Notes: a model not told the origin generated them from the letters alone. Positions 1 to 6,006 are shown, counted from the first letter of the stretch. The stretch is DNA of 6,229 nucleotides from Pseudomonadota bacterium (GCA_023390055.1 JAEWDP010000109.1:1-6229), one strand, 5' to 3'. Made by a program: numbers and translations.

Positions 1-30
1 GAGCTCGGAGATCGAGAGCCTCTTCTCAAA

Positions 31-119
31 TGCAGTTAATTTGAGAATCCGACCGTCTTTATTCTCGCAATTAAATGCCAAGCCTAGACCAAACCGCCGC
101 ATTCTTACAATTAACTGCC
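31..119. repeat. Cluster of three related AT-rich repeats, two direct and one inverted
   Basis: Two direct copies lie 40 bases apart: ATTCTCGCAATTAAATGCC at 61-79 and ATTCTTACAATTAACTGCC at 101-119, matching at 15 of 19 positions. A third copy in the opposite orientation lies at 31-48 (TGCAGTTAATTTGAGAAT). That third copy overlaps a perfect 9-base inverted repeat, TTCTCAAAT (23-31) with ATTTGAGAA (39-47). Repeats of about 20 bases at one edge are typical of IS21-type ends, but could also be binding sites for a plasmid or phage protein. No adjacent transposase is visible because the window starts here, so the identity is open. Confidence 0.5.
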
Positions 120-453
120 CAGCGACAGAAGTTACCCTTCCCTTTCAACGGCTTAGCGTTTTCTTCCAGTCAGAAATCGCCCCGTAATTACGCCGGGTAC
201 AAGTTTGTCTGTCGGGGCAGGGGAGCTAAAACGGCGCTTGTCGCGGCGACATTTTGCACGACTCACCGGCTCTGATTCCGCTCCGCGCCTGCCCATTGCT
301 GATGATCCATCACGCGCCAAGACCTTAGTATAAGTGGATTGTACAACGACTGCCCGGCACTTCGGCCGGACTGATCTTCGGTTAGCTATCGTGGTCATAT
401 GGCTCCCATCAAGACGAGAACCCGTAGCGCTGCACACGAGCGATACGGTAGAT
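120..453. other. About 330 bases with no convincing gene
   Basis: Reading frames exist on both strands but none has a good start site or a recognisable product. The longest, on the minus strand at 153-560, has a composition that looks like a shadow of non-coding DNA. Small palindromes are present, such as CGTAATTACG at 183-192 and TTGTACAA at 339-346, with no clear role. I see no RNA gene here. Confidence 0.5.
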
Positions 454-573
454 ATGGCGCGACTGTCGAAGAGCACAATGCGGCTTCGACCAGATCGCAT
501 CATCGCCTTGGCAGCCGTTCTAGTGACAGGTGGCATGCTGATCTTCGGTGGGAAGCCCAACGATGTGGAGTGA
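454..573 (+). pseudogene. Start of a small membrane-anchored protein, cut off by the IS21 element
   Basis: A reading frame from ATG at 454 (or the better placed ATG at 478, which has a weak GAAGAG upstream) encodes a basic N-terminus (RLRPDR), then a hydrophobic stretch IIALAAVLVTGGMLIFGG, then KPNDVE and stop. This is the pattern of an uncleaved membrane anchor or signal. The stop codon TGA at 571-573 is the first three bases of the mobile element, so the frame ends exactly where the element begins. No sensible continuation of the frame is visible after the right end of the element at 3183. I do not recognise the family. It may be the 5' stub of an interrupted gene, or a chance hydrophobic frame. 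Confidence 0.35.
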
Positions 574-614
574 CAACTATCTTGGCCGGTTGATTGTCAA
601 TTATCTTGTCCGGT
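571..614 (+). repeat. Left-end repeats L1 and L2 of the IS21 element
   Basis: L1 is TGACAACTATCTTGGCCGGT (571-590) and L2 is TGTCAATTATCTTGTCCGGT (595-614). They match at 17 of 20 positions and are offset by 24 bases. Multiple end repeats of this kind are the known binding sites of IstA in IS21-family elements. Confidence 0.9.
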
Positions 615-619
615 TTGGG

Positions 620-684
620 ATCCCCGCCAGGCAGGCATGAAGGGAGGGGCGTAGCCCCGACCGGAATGCCTGCCTGGCGGGGAT
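620..684 (+). promoter_or_regulatory. Long structured hairpin in the istA leader
   Basis: The arms ATCCCCGCCAGGCAGGCAT (620-638) and ATGCCTGCCTGGCGGGGAT (666-684) are perfectly complementary over 19 bases. The 27 bases between them fold further: GGGGC (646-650) pairs with GCCCC (654-658) around a GTA loop. Below that stem lies a tandem G-A mismatch (GA 644-645 against GA 659-660), then GG pairing with CC (642-643 with 661-662), then a purine-only internal loop (GAA 639-641 against GGA 663-665). A second short hairpin, CCCCG with CGGGG around TTTTG, follows at 699-713. There is no T-run directly after the large stem, so it is not a standard terminator. The same architecture occurs in the element at 6158-6218. 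Its role is unknown: it could block read-through transcription into istA, control translation, or bind protein. Confidence 0.75.
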
Positions 685-753
685 TGCGATCATAAACACC
701 CCGTTTTGCGGGGGCCTGTGATCCATGTGGCGACAATGGGTGATATCGCGCCG

Positions 754-777
754 CCTATCTAATTTGAGAATGATAGG
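754..777 (+). promoter_or_regulatory. Hairpin over the istA ribosome binding site
   Basis: CCTATC (754-759) and GATAGG (772-777) are perfect inverted repeats around a 12-base loop, TAATTTGAGAAT. The only Shine-Dalgarno-like bases for istA (ATAGG) lie inside the right arm, 5 bases before the ATG at 783. If the stem forms in RNA it would partly hide the site and lower transposase synthesis. The stem is only six pairs with three G-C pairs, so the effect is inferred. Confidence 0.4.
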
Positions 778-782
778 TCGCG

Positions 783-2291
783 ATGTCTGGTCACCACATT
801 TCAGATCAACAGGTATTAAAATATATGACTGAACGTCGTCACCACAGCCAGGCAACAGCTGCAGCCAAGGCGGGTATTAGCGAGCGCAGCGCCCGGCGCA
901 TTGAGAATGCACCCTATCTGCCGTCGCAGAAGAAGAAGCCGCGCGAATGGCGTACCCGCAGGGATTGCCTTGAACATATCTGGCCAAAAGTCGAAGCCCT
1001 TCTCGCGATCGAAGGTATTCGGGTCGTCACCATATTCGAGAAGCTCCAGGACGAGTTGGGAGAAGAGGCCGTTCCCGACAGCGTGAGGCGGACATTGTAT
1101 CGGCGGATCGCCGATTGGCGGGCCATGCATGGAGGGGACAAGGAGATATTTTTCCCTCAGGAACACCCTGCTGGCAGGCAGGGCCTTTCCGATTTTACGG
1201 AATGCAGGAGCTTGAACATTACCGTAGGCGGCGAGGCATTCGACTTCCTGCTCTACCATTTCCGCCTTGCTTGCAGCGGCTGGGAATACGCCGCCGTCGT
1301 TCTCGGCGGAGAAAGCTTTGCAGCCCTTTCCGAGCATCTGCAGGACGCCCTATGGCTCCTCAGAGGCGCGCCTGCAGAACATCGCAGCGATTCCCTGTCC
1401 GCGGCCTATAAAAATCTCGATGCCGATGCCCAACGCGACTTTACCCGCAGCTACGAAGAGCTGTGCCGACATTATGGCATGAGGGCAACCCGGAACAATC
1501 GTGGAGAAGCCCACGAGAATGGTTCGATCGAGAGCCCTCACGGTCATATCAAGAGGCGACTTGATCAAGCGCTACGGCTACGTGGAAACCGTGACTTCGA
1601 AGGCGTCGGGGAATTACGCGCCTTCGTGCATGCAATCGTCAAGAAGCACAACCGCCGTCGCGCCTCCCTCGTTCAGGAAGAAAGGCGCACCCTCAAGCCT
1701 CTTCCCCGCCATAGAACGACCGACTTCAAATTGCTCACCATCGATGTGTCGCGCAATGGAACCATCAGTGTCGATCGTGTGCTGTATTCCGTGCCATCCC
1801 GTCTCGTTGGATGCAGGCTCAACGCCCATCTCTATGATGACCGGCTTGAGCTCTTTTTGCGTGCTGACCTCGTCATGACCACCCACCGGGTCCGCTCGAA
1901 ACCGCCGAAGCGTGGATATAATATCAACTTCCGCCATCTTATCGGCAACCTCAAGCGCAAGCCCGGGGCATTGCGCAACCTTGTCTATCGTGACGCCCTG
2001 TTTCCCTCCCACGCCTTCAGGCGAGCCTGGCAAGCCTTCGATGAGCAACTCGATTCCAGGCAGGCCTGCCGCAGCATGGTTGCTCTGCTTGACATCGCCG
2101 CCCAGACAACCTGCGTCGAGACACTCTCCCTGCAGGTCGAGACGGCGCTCAATGCTCAAAGACTTCCTGACATCACCGGCTTGCGGCGTCAGTTCCTGCC
2201 CACACAGCAACAAAGGCCCGATGTCACCATCCCGCCGCCCGATATTGCAGGCTACGATCTGCTCCTGGTCAATGAAAGGATGGTCGCATGA
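783..2291 (+). CDS. istA: IS21-family transposase IstA
   Basis: This 502-residue DDE transposase cuts and joins the ends of its own element. Residues 1-45 form an N-terminal helix-turn-helix (AAAKAGISERSARRIE near 26-41) for binding the terminal repeats. The catalytic core carries the likely DDE triad: D137 in LSDFTE, D203 in RSDSLSAA and E250 in ENGSIE. Other family landmarks are FFPQEHPAGRQG (123-134), LLYHFRLACSGW (156-167) and YGMRATRNNRG (231-241). The C-terminal part contains the VLYSVPSRL segment (333-341) typical of this family. Length is normal for IS21 transposases and no frameshift is seen. The start at 783 has only a weak ribosome site, sitting in a small hairpin. The stop overlaps the istB start by four bases (ATGA), so the two are translationally coupled. 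Confidence 0.96.
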   Translation: MSGHHISDQQVLKYMTERRHHSQATAAAKAGISERSARRIENAPYLPSQKKKPREWRTRRDCLEHIWPKVEALLAIEGIRVVTIFEKLQDELGEEAVPDSVRRTLYRRIADWRAMHGGDKEIFFPQEHPAGRQGLSDFTECRSLNITVGGEAFDFLLYHFRLACSGWEYAAVVLGGESFAALSEHLQDALWLLRGAPAEHRSDSLSAAYKNLDADAQRDFTRSYEELCRHYGMRATRNNRGEAHENGSIESPHGHIKRRLDQALRLRGNRDFEGVGELRAFVHAIVKKHNRRRASLVQEERRTLKPLPRHRTTDFKLLTIDVSRNGTISVDRVLYSVPSRLVGCRLNAHLYDDRLELFLRADLVMTTHRVRSKPPKRGYNINFRHLIGNLKRKPGALRNLVYRDALFPSHAFRRAWQAFDEQLDSRQACRSMVALLDIAAQTTCVETLSLQVETALNAQRLPDITGLRRQFLPTQQQRPDVTIPPPDIAGYDLLLVNERMVA

Positions 2292-3058
2292 CCCGTAACA
2301 GTGAACAGGCCGGTGCCGTCCTCTCAACCTTGCTGACCAGCCTGCGCCTGCCCAGCATCAATCGCAACTGGCTTCGCTTGTGCGATACTGCTGACAAGGA
2401 AGGCTGGCCTGCGGCACATCTACTTGCCTCACTCCTTGAGATAGAAATGGCCGAGCGCGACACCCGTCGCATTCAGCGACATCGTGACCAGTCTGGTTTG
2501 CCTTCCGGAAAGACCTTCGCGACCTTCGATTTCGATGCTGCCCCTTCCATCAAAAAGGCTCAGATCATGGCTCTGGCAGGTGCAACGGAATGGATCAAGA
2601 ACGGTGACAACTTGCTGGTCTTCGGCCAATCGGGCACCGGGAAAACGCATATCGTTTCTGCGACAGCGCATGCTCTCATCGATGTCGGCTATCGCGTTCT
2701 CTTCTCCAGCACCGCGGATATGGTCCAGAAACTCCAACTGGCCAAGCGGAACCTTGAACTGCCATCAATGCTGGAGAAACTGGACAAGTATCACCTGCTC
2801 GTTCTTGACGACATGTCATACGCGCGCAAGGATCAGGCCGAAACGAGTGTCTTGTTCGAACTCATCGCACATCGCTACGAACGCCATTCCATCGCGATAA
2901 CTGCCAATCAGGATTTTTCCGCCTGGGACCAAATCTTCCCGGATCCGGCGATGACCGTCGCCGCGATCGACCGCCTTGTCCACCACGGCACGCTTCTTCA
3001 AATCAACGGGGAGAGCTTTCGAAAGCGGACAGCAATTAAACGGGCTTCGGTCGTCTGA
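2288..3058 (+). CDS. istB: IS21-family helper ATPase IstB
   Basis: This 256-residue AAA+ ATPase of the DnaC-like IstB family assembles on target DNA and recruits and stimulates IstA. The N-terminal region (about 12-65) has the helical segment of the family, including LLASLLEIEMAERDTRRIQR (46-65). Walker A is GQSGTGKT (113-120), Walker B is LLVLDDMSY (170-178), and a sensor-like segment SIAITANQDF lies at 201-210. The C-terminal DRLVHHGTLLQINGESFR (228-245) matches the usual DRLLHHA...GESYR ending. Length is typical. The ribosome site AAAGGA (2275-2280) is 7 bases before the ATG and lies inside the end of istA, consistent with coupled translation. The only mild variation is TG rather than VG in the Walker A loop, which should not affect activity. 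Confidence 0.96.
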   Translation: MTRNSEQAGAVLSTLLTSLRLPSINRNWLRLCDTADKEGWPAAHLLASLLEIEMAERDTRRIQRHRDQSGLPSGKTFATFDFDAAPSIKKAQIMALAGATEWIKNGDNLLVFGQSGTGKTHIVSATAHALIDVGYRVLFSSTADMVQKLQLAKRNLELPSMLEKLDKYHLLVLDDMSYARKDQAETSVLFELIAHRYERHSIAITANQDFSAWDQIFPDPAMTVAAIDRLVHHGTLLQINGESFRKRTAIKRASVV

Positions 3059-3069
3059 TCAGCACTGCA

Positions 3070-3099
3070 TGACCCATTGCGATGCAAAGCAATGGGTCA
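3070..3099 (+). terminator. Inverted repeat after istB, possible terminator or attenuator
   Basis: TGACCCATTGC (3070-3080) and GCAATGGGTCA (3089-3099) are perfect 11-base complements around GATGCAAA. It lies 11 bases after the istB stop and before the right-end repeats. The following bases, ACAACTCC, contain no T-run, so this is not a standard Rho-independent terminator. It may still end or stabilise the istAB transcript. Confidence 0.45.
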
Positions 3100-3140
3100 A
3101 CAACTCCTGACCAACGATGACATGCATATTCCTTGTCAGG

Positions 3141-3183
3141 ACCGGCCATCATAATTGACAACGACCGGCCATCATAATTGGCA
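3141..3183 (-). repeat. Right-end repeats R2 and R1 of the IS21 element
   Basis: R1 (3164-3183) is ACCGGCCATCATAATTGGCA and R2 (3141-3160) is ACCGGCCATCATAATTGACA on the plus strand. They differ by one base and are offset by 23. Read inward they match L1 and L2 at the left end. A degenerate third unit may begin at about 3140 (TGACAAGGAATATG on the minus strand). Confidence 0.9.
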
Positions 3184-3375
3184 CGCTACACAACGATCTA
3201 GCACGACGTCTTCTCATGTATATCGTGCTTGTCGTTTGAACCTTTTGGGTGCTACCCAGACTGTTCGATCGTTCCGAGCTACGAGGGATTCAGTTACTCA
3301 CTTCATGGCTGTGGAGCCTATGAGGGCAGGGGCACTTTGGCTGACGCAATCGTGCCCTTCTATCAGCGGTAGCAA
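3184..3375. other. Short stretch without a gene between the IS and the toxin-antitoxin pair
   Basis: No reading frame here looks coding. An inverted repeat AGCACGA (3200-3206) with TCGTGCT (3223-3229) and a second, GGGCAC with GTGCCC around 3328-3355, are visible. The latter lies just after the antitoxin gene on the minus strand and might act as a weak terminator, although it lacks a T-run. Confidence 0.35.
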
Positions 3376-3654
3376 CTACTGGTGCACCAGATTGATTTCC
3401 AGCTTGGACCCTGTCGCTTCTGCGTAGCGGCGCAACGTGGAGAGAGAAGGGGAAACTCCGCCACCTTCGAGTCTTGCGATAGCTGACTGCGTTGTTCCTA
3501 TGCGTTTTGCGAGTTCTGCCTGAGAAAGTTTAGCCGCGGTTCTAGCGCGCACCAGAGCCTCGATGATCGAGAATTCGGTGTCTGCCTTCCTGTATTCCTC
3601 ACGGAACTCAGGGTTATTCATCAGGCGCTTTTTAAGATCTGCAATCTTGGTCAT
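3376..3654 (-). CDS. higA: XRE-family antitoxin, HigA-like
   Basis: This 92-residue protein neutralises the toxin encoded just upstream and probably represses their shared promoter. Residues 36-88 form an XRE/Cro helix-turn-helix: ARTAAKLSQAELAKRIG, then TTQSAIARLEGGG with the recognition helix near 55-63, then SPSLSTLRRYAEATGSKLEI. The first 30 residues (MTKIADLKKRLMNNPEFREE...) are the extension usual in antitoxins paired with Gp49-type toxins, and probably contact the toxin. A good ribosome site (AGGTG) lies 5 bases before the ATG, inside the toxin gene. The start overlaps the toxin stop (ATGA), so the two are made from one message. Order, overlap and partner type make the assignment strong; no substrate specificity can be read from the sequence. 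Confidence 0.9.
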   Translation of the reverse strand: MTKIADLKKRLMNNPEFREEYRKADTEFSIIEALVRARTAAKLSQAELAKRIGTTQSAIARLEGGGVSPSLSTLRRYAEATGSKLEINLVHQ

Positions 3655-3977
3655 GGCATCACCTGCTTCATACGTTGCTTCGCGATATCCAAGGCACTTT
3701 TCGGGGTCTTCTGCGATTTCTTAACAAACACATGGAGGACAATCACGCGGCGTCCAGTGACCGTTACGTAAAGGCCGCGCGCGATACCTTCAGAAGCTTT
3801 GGCGCGAAGCTCCCATAGCTTGCCCTCGAGATGCTTCGCATGAGGCTCGCGCAATTGTTCAAGCCCTATGCTCTCTACCATTTCCATTAACCGGATTAGG
3901 CGTGCTTGTAAGCGAGATGGAAGCGCCTCGATTTCCGCATCAACATTCTCATCAAGAGTTTCAACAGTCCATCTCAT
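3651..3977 (-). CDS. higB: RelE/HigB-type toxin, Gp49 family
   Basis: This 108-residue protein belongs to the phage-derived Gp49-like (HigB) branch of the RelE/ParE superfamily. Members characterised so far are mostly ribosome-dependent mRNA endonucleases that stop translation. Family landmarks are EIEALPSRLQARLIRLME (15-32), REPHAKHLEGKLWELRAK (43-60), GIARGLYVTVTGRRVIVLHV (64-83) and FVKKSQKTPKSALDIAKQR (84-102). These include the usual basic residues of the RelE fold (R58, R67, K86, K87, K90). Length is normal and the gene is intact. It precedes the antitoxin gene, as in higBA operons. No Shine-Dalgarno is visible before the ATG, and the predicted transcription start coincides with the start codon, so the mRNA may be leaderless and the toxin poorly translated relative to the antitoxin. 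Confidence 0.92.
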   Translation of the reverse strand: MRWTVETLDENVDAEIEALPSRLQARLIRLMEMVESIGLEQLREPHAKHLEGKLWELRAKASEGIARGLYVTVTGRRVIVLHVFVKKSQKTPKSALDIAKQRMKQVMP

Positions 3978-3981
3978 ATGT

Positions 3982-4012
3982 GCTATATAGCGTAAAAGAG
4001 ATTATTGTGCAA
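3982..4012 (-). promoter_or_regulatory. Promoter and palindromic operator of the toxin-antitoxin operon
   Basis: On the minus strand, a -35 box TTGCAC (4012-4007) is followed by a 17-base spacer and a -10 box TATATA (3989-3984). The -10 box sits inside the perfect palindrome GCTATATAGC (3982-3991), a likely operator for the antitoxin. Counting the -10 box as ending at position -7 puts the transcription start at 3977, the A of the toxin ATG. Confidence 0.7.
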
Positions 4013-4371
4013 GCTGAATAGGTGGGTGTACTCACCATCAACGTCGCTGCTGGCGTCTGCGGCTGGATTATTCTCTGCTGTGTAAAGCAAGCTGACTGGC
4101 CTTTCCCTTTATCCGGTGACGCTCTCGATCCGTGCAGGGCGATCCTATTGAGAACCTATGCGCACCTCAGACGAGGCTGAAATGACGGGTCCCCTACACT
4201 GGAAGGCTGGGATGCGGTACTCAGCTTCACTCGTCGAACGAGTTGTGGAGTAGGCGGCAAGGAGACCCCATCTGGCGAAGCGGCTTAGGGGTCAGGTATC
4301 GGTAGCAGACACGATAATCTGCTGTGAGCTTCTATGTCTGAGCCTAGTTCTGGAACTAGAACTTTCCATAG
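4013..4371. other. About 360 bases with no clear gene
   Basis: No recognisable protein is encoded on either strand. A frame at 4158-4253 (MRTSDEAEM...) is only 31 residues and lacks a ribosome site. Small inverted repeats are visible: ACTCGT with ACGAGT around CGA near 4221-4235, and CTAGTTC with GAACTAG around TG at 4344-4359. The last of these lies just before the IS66-type fragment and puts several in-frame TAG codons upstream of it. Part of this stretch may be the decayed end of that element. Confidence 0.4.
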
Positions 4372-4488
4372 ATCGAGGCTGTTGAGGATCCCTTTGAGGG
4401 TGCACCTCGGCAGCTTCGTCGGCGCTGGTCGGATGAGTTCAAAGCGCGGGCAGTGGCAGAGGCACTGGAGCCGGGTGCGAGCGTCTCC
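4372..4488 (+). pseudogene. N-terminal fragment of an IS66-type TnpA (OrfA)
   Basis: Read in the frame starting at 4372, the sequence encodes 39 residues beginning IEAVEDPFEGAPRQLRRRWS and continuing DEFKARAVAEALEPGASVS. This is the characteristic start of the small IS66-family accessory protein TnpA (consensus from memory: RRRRWSDEFKARAVAEALEPGASVSAVAR), which carries a helix-turn-helix. The upstream frame is closed by TAG codons and no ATG is present, so the start is lost. Downstream, the family similarity stops at GASVS, where the antisense istA fragment begins. No tnpB or tnpC of IS66 is seen. It is a dead remnant. Longer open frames over this stretch in other phases are shadows. Confidence 0.75.
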
Positions 4489-4842
4489 CCGAAGTCGATC
4501 TGCAGCTGATGACCGGGCGCCGTCTCGAACCGGACTGTCGCCCGCTTCTGCGCCTTCAATTCCCGGCGCCAGCGCTTCACCCTCAGTTCTACCGAACGAC
4601 GACCGATCACAATCCCATGCTCGCTGGCCAGTTCCTGACGAATGACATCGGCATTGCCTTCGTGGTGGAAAAAGCGCTCCCGAAGCCAAGCGTCAAGTCC
4701 GTCAAATGCTGTGCGACGGACAAGTCGGCGGATAGGACACCACACCGCCTTCGCGAAGATAGCGACGAACCGTATTGCGCGCGCAGCCGAACTCCTGCGC
4801 AATCCGTTTCGATCCCCAGCCAACCTCATGTAATCGAACCAT
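4482..4842 (-). pseudogene. istA: Truncated, frameshifted istA of a second IS21-family element
   Basis: The N-terminus starts at ATG 4842 after a good ribosome site (GGGGGAAAGG) and reads MVRLHEVGWGSKRIAQEFGC, then ARNTVRRYLREGG, the helix-turn-helix of IstA, closing at a TGA (4702-4704). The similarity continues in another frame from about 4715: RRTAFDGLDAWLRERFFHHE, then GNADVIRQELASEHGIVIGR and ATVRFETAPGHQLQIDFGET. The last segment contains the first catalytic aspartate (codon 4494-4496) in DFGE. Similarity ends there. Thus a one-base insertion (or two-base loss) near 4715 breaks the frame, and about two thirds of the gene, with the other DDE residues and istB, is missing. It is unlike the intact istA at 783-2291, so it comes from a different element. 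Confidence 0.85.
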
Positions 4843-5424
4843 AACCTTTCCCCCGACCGCATCTCCTCAACTCACCCTGTTTACGACACGGGGAGTTTCA
4901 ATGGAATTCAACGCATGCTTTGCAGTCTTCAGCTACCGCTACCACCGCCCTGCGATCCGTATCCTCCACATGACAGCGGCGCGAACAGGTCATATGCGGA
5001 AGAAATTATACCAACAGCAAGTTGAGAGGGGCTAAGGCCTAAATAGGGTAGGGCCACGCGATAATGTCGCATAGCAGCAGACGGTACACGATTAAGCCAG
5101 CGGCACGGAGAGCTGGATCCACGCGCAGTCGATGTCTCGCCGCCACGCACTCCGTCATAGTCATCTATTTCAAGGTCGCCGGATTTCACCGACGGGAAGT
5201 GCCAGGCAACTGTGTTCAAGCCGGATAGTCGCGGCATCGCAGCCAACAATGGGAAAGAACGAGCTTCGACGGTTCCCCTCGAGGAACGCCACGCCAAAGC
5301 CGAGCGCGAGACGATGGACCGTTGCCATCATATCGCGCTGTTGTCCGCCAAGGCTTTGGGAATCAGCTGACTGATCATACAATCCCGAAGAAATGCTGAG
5401 CGACGTCGTGTCAGACTTTCAACG
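4843..5424. other. About 580 bases with no convincing gene
   Basis: The first 20-60 bases probably belong to the leader or left end of the istA remnant (minus strand; TGTCGTAAACAGGGTGAGTT around 4891-4872 could be part of its tip), but no paired repeat confirms a boundary. Further on, a minus-strand frame of 70 residues at 5170-5382 (MYDQSADSQSLGG..., internal MMATVHRLALGFGVAFLEGN) begins 42 bases after the FecR-like gene. It has no clear ribosome site and no family I recognise; a second frame overlapping it (4929-5297) may be its continuation after a frameshift. It could be a decayed downstream gene, but support is weak. Confidence 0.35.
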
Positions 5425-5966
5425 TCACTGGCTGACAGGATCGTCATCATCCCCGGTGGCAGCCACGATCAACCCGACGGTTGCTGCAGCGCCACCAGCA
5501 ATCGCCAGGGCTGTTGTGCTTGCACCAGTGGAAGCAGCACTTCCAGTAGTGGCAGCAGGATTTGCCTCCGTAGTGGTCACCGGCGCAGTACTAGAAACCG
5601 AGACACACAGGGCCTGATTTGCGGAGATTAGCGAGGCTGCAGACTGAGCGCCGATGTTTAACGAGCAACCGCCACTGCGAGTGATGCGACAGCGCTTGCG
5701 CCAGTCTCGATCTGGCTTCCCACGAAGAGCGGCGTTCCGCTTGCGGCGCTGACCCAACCATCACCACTCAGGACGTTCACCGGACCCGAGACCGAGCTCA
5801 ATTGCCCGATCGCCTGTCCCGATGGCAAGCTCGACAAAGGAACGGTACAACCACAGTCTTGCGCAAAGGCAGCACCTGCCCCAACGCTCATCGCCACACA
5901 CAATCCTGCAGCGAGACCGAAACCGCGCGCACGAACCTTTTCCAAACCTGCAAACAAGGATGACAT
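5425..5966 (-). pseudogene. Exported FecR-like small protein, split by a one-base frameshift
   Basis: The first frame (5966 to 5658, 102 residues) has a clear signal peptide (basic VRARGF, then a hydrophobic core to about residue 35, cleavage likely after AFA before QDCGC). A FecR-like domain follows: AIGQLSSVSGPVNVLSGDGW (52-71), ASGTPLFVGSQIETGASAVA (75-94). It runs out at AVAVAR and TAA. The other frame continues the same domain from about 5677 (GGCSLNIGAQSAASL), then ANQALCVSVS, a Thr/Ala/Ser-rich linker, a Gly/Ala-rich hydrophobic segment (ALAIAGGAAATVGLIVAAT) and the acidic tail GDDDDPVSQ. Restoring one missing base near 5677-5680 gives about 180 residues. The Cys pairs in QDCGC, GGCS and ALCV suggest disulfides in the periplasm. 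A strong GGGAGGAG (5984-5977) lies 10 bases upstream of the ATG. The function is unknown; sequencing error is a real alternative to mutation. Confidence 0.7.
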
Positions 5967-6006
5967 GGAGCCTGCACTCCTCCCTTCTATTCTATCTCTG
6001 TTTCAA

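Larger units (their letters stand above)
571..3183 (+). mobile_element. Complete IS21-family insertion sequence, about 2.6 kb
   Basis: The element has the full IS21 organisation: paired terminal repeats at both ends, a leader of about 210 bases, istA, an overlapping istB, and a short tail. The left tip begins TGACAACTATCTTGGCCGGT and the right tip, read inward on the minus strand, begins TGCCAATTATGATGGCCGGT (16 of 20 identical). Both genes are open with all key motifs, so it looks capable of transposition. IS21 elements usually make a target duplication of 4-8 bases. None is evident here (left flank ends GATGTGGAG, right flank starts CGCTACACA), which suggests later deletion or recombination at one flank. 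Confidence 0.92.

Noticed and set aside
1..6. SacI site GAGCTC at the first base
   Set aside because: It may mark the end of a cloned fragment, but a six-base site at a window edge says nothing biological.
23..119. CRISPR array
   Set aside because: Only three degenerate units, one inverted, with unequal spacing and no cas genes.
153..560. Minus-strand open frame of 135 residues
   Set aside because: No ribosome site or recognisable domain, and it overlaps the more plausible hydrophobic frame on the plus strand; composition suggests a chance frame.
620..713. Guide-like RNA comparable to bridge RNAs of other insertion sequences
   Set aside because: The loops show no visible match to the flanks of the element, and IS21 targeting is known to involve IstB rather than an RNA guide; structure alone does not support this.
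1614..2327. Minus-strand open frame of 237 residues opposite istA
   Set aside because: It is the antisense shadow of a fully convincing istA and matches no family.
3155..3427. Plus-strand open frame of 90 residues beginning in the IS right end
   Set aside because: It starts in the terminal repeats, has no ribosome site, and ends antisense to the antitoxin gene.
4334..4645. Plus-strand open frame of 103 residues
   Set aside because: It is out of phase with the IS66-type fragment and antisense to the istA remnant; it crosses the joint between the two.
5658..5700. Programmed -1 ribosomal frameshift in the FecR-like gene
   Set aside because: No X XXY YYZ slippery heptamer or clear downstream structure is visible; mutation or sequencing error is simpler.
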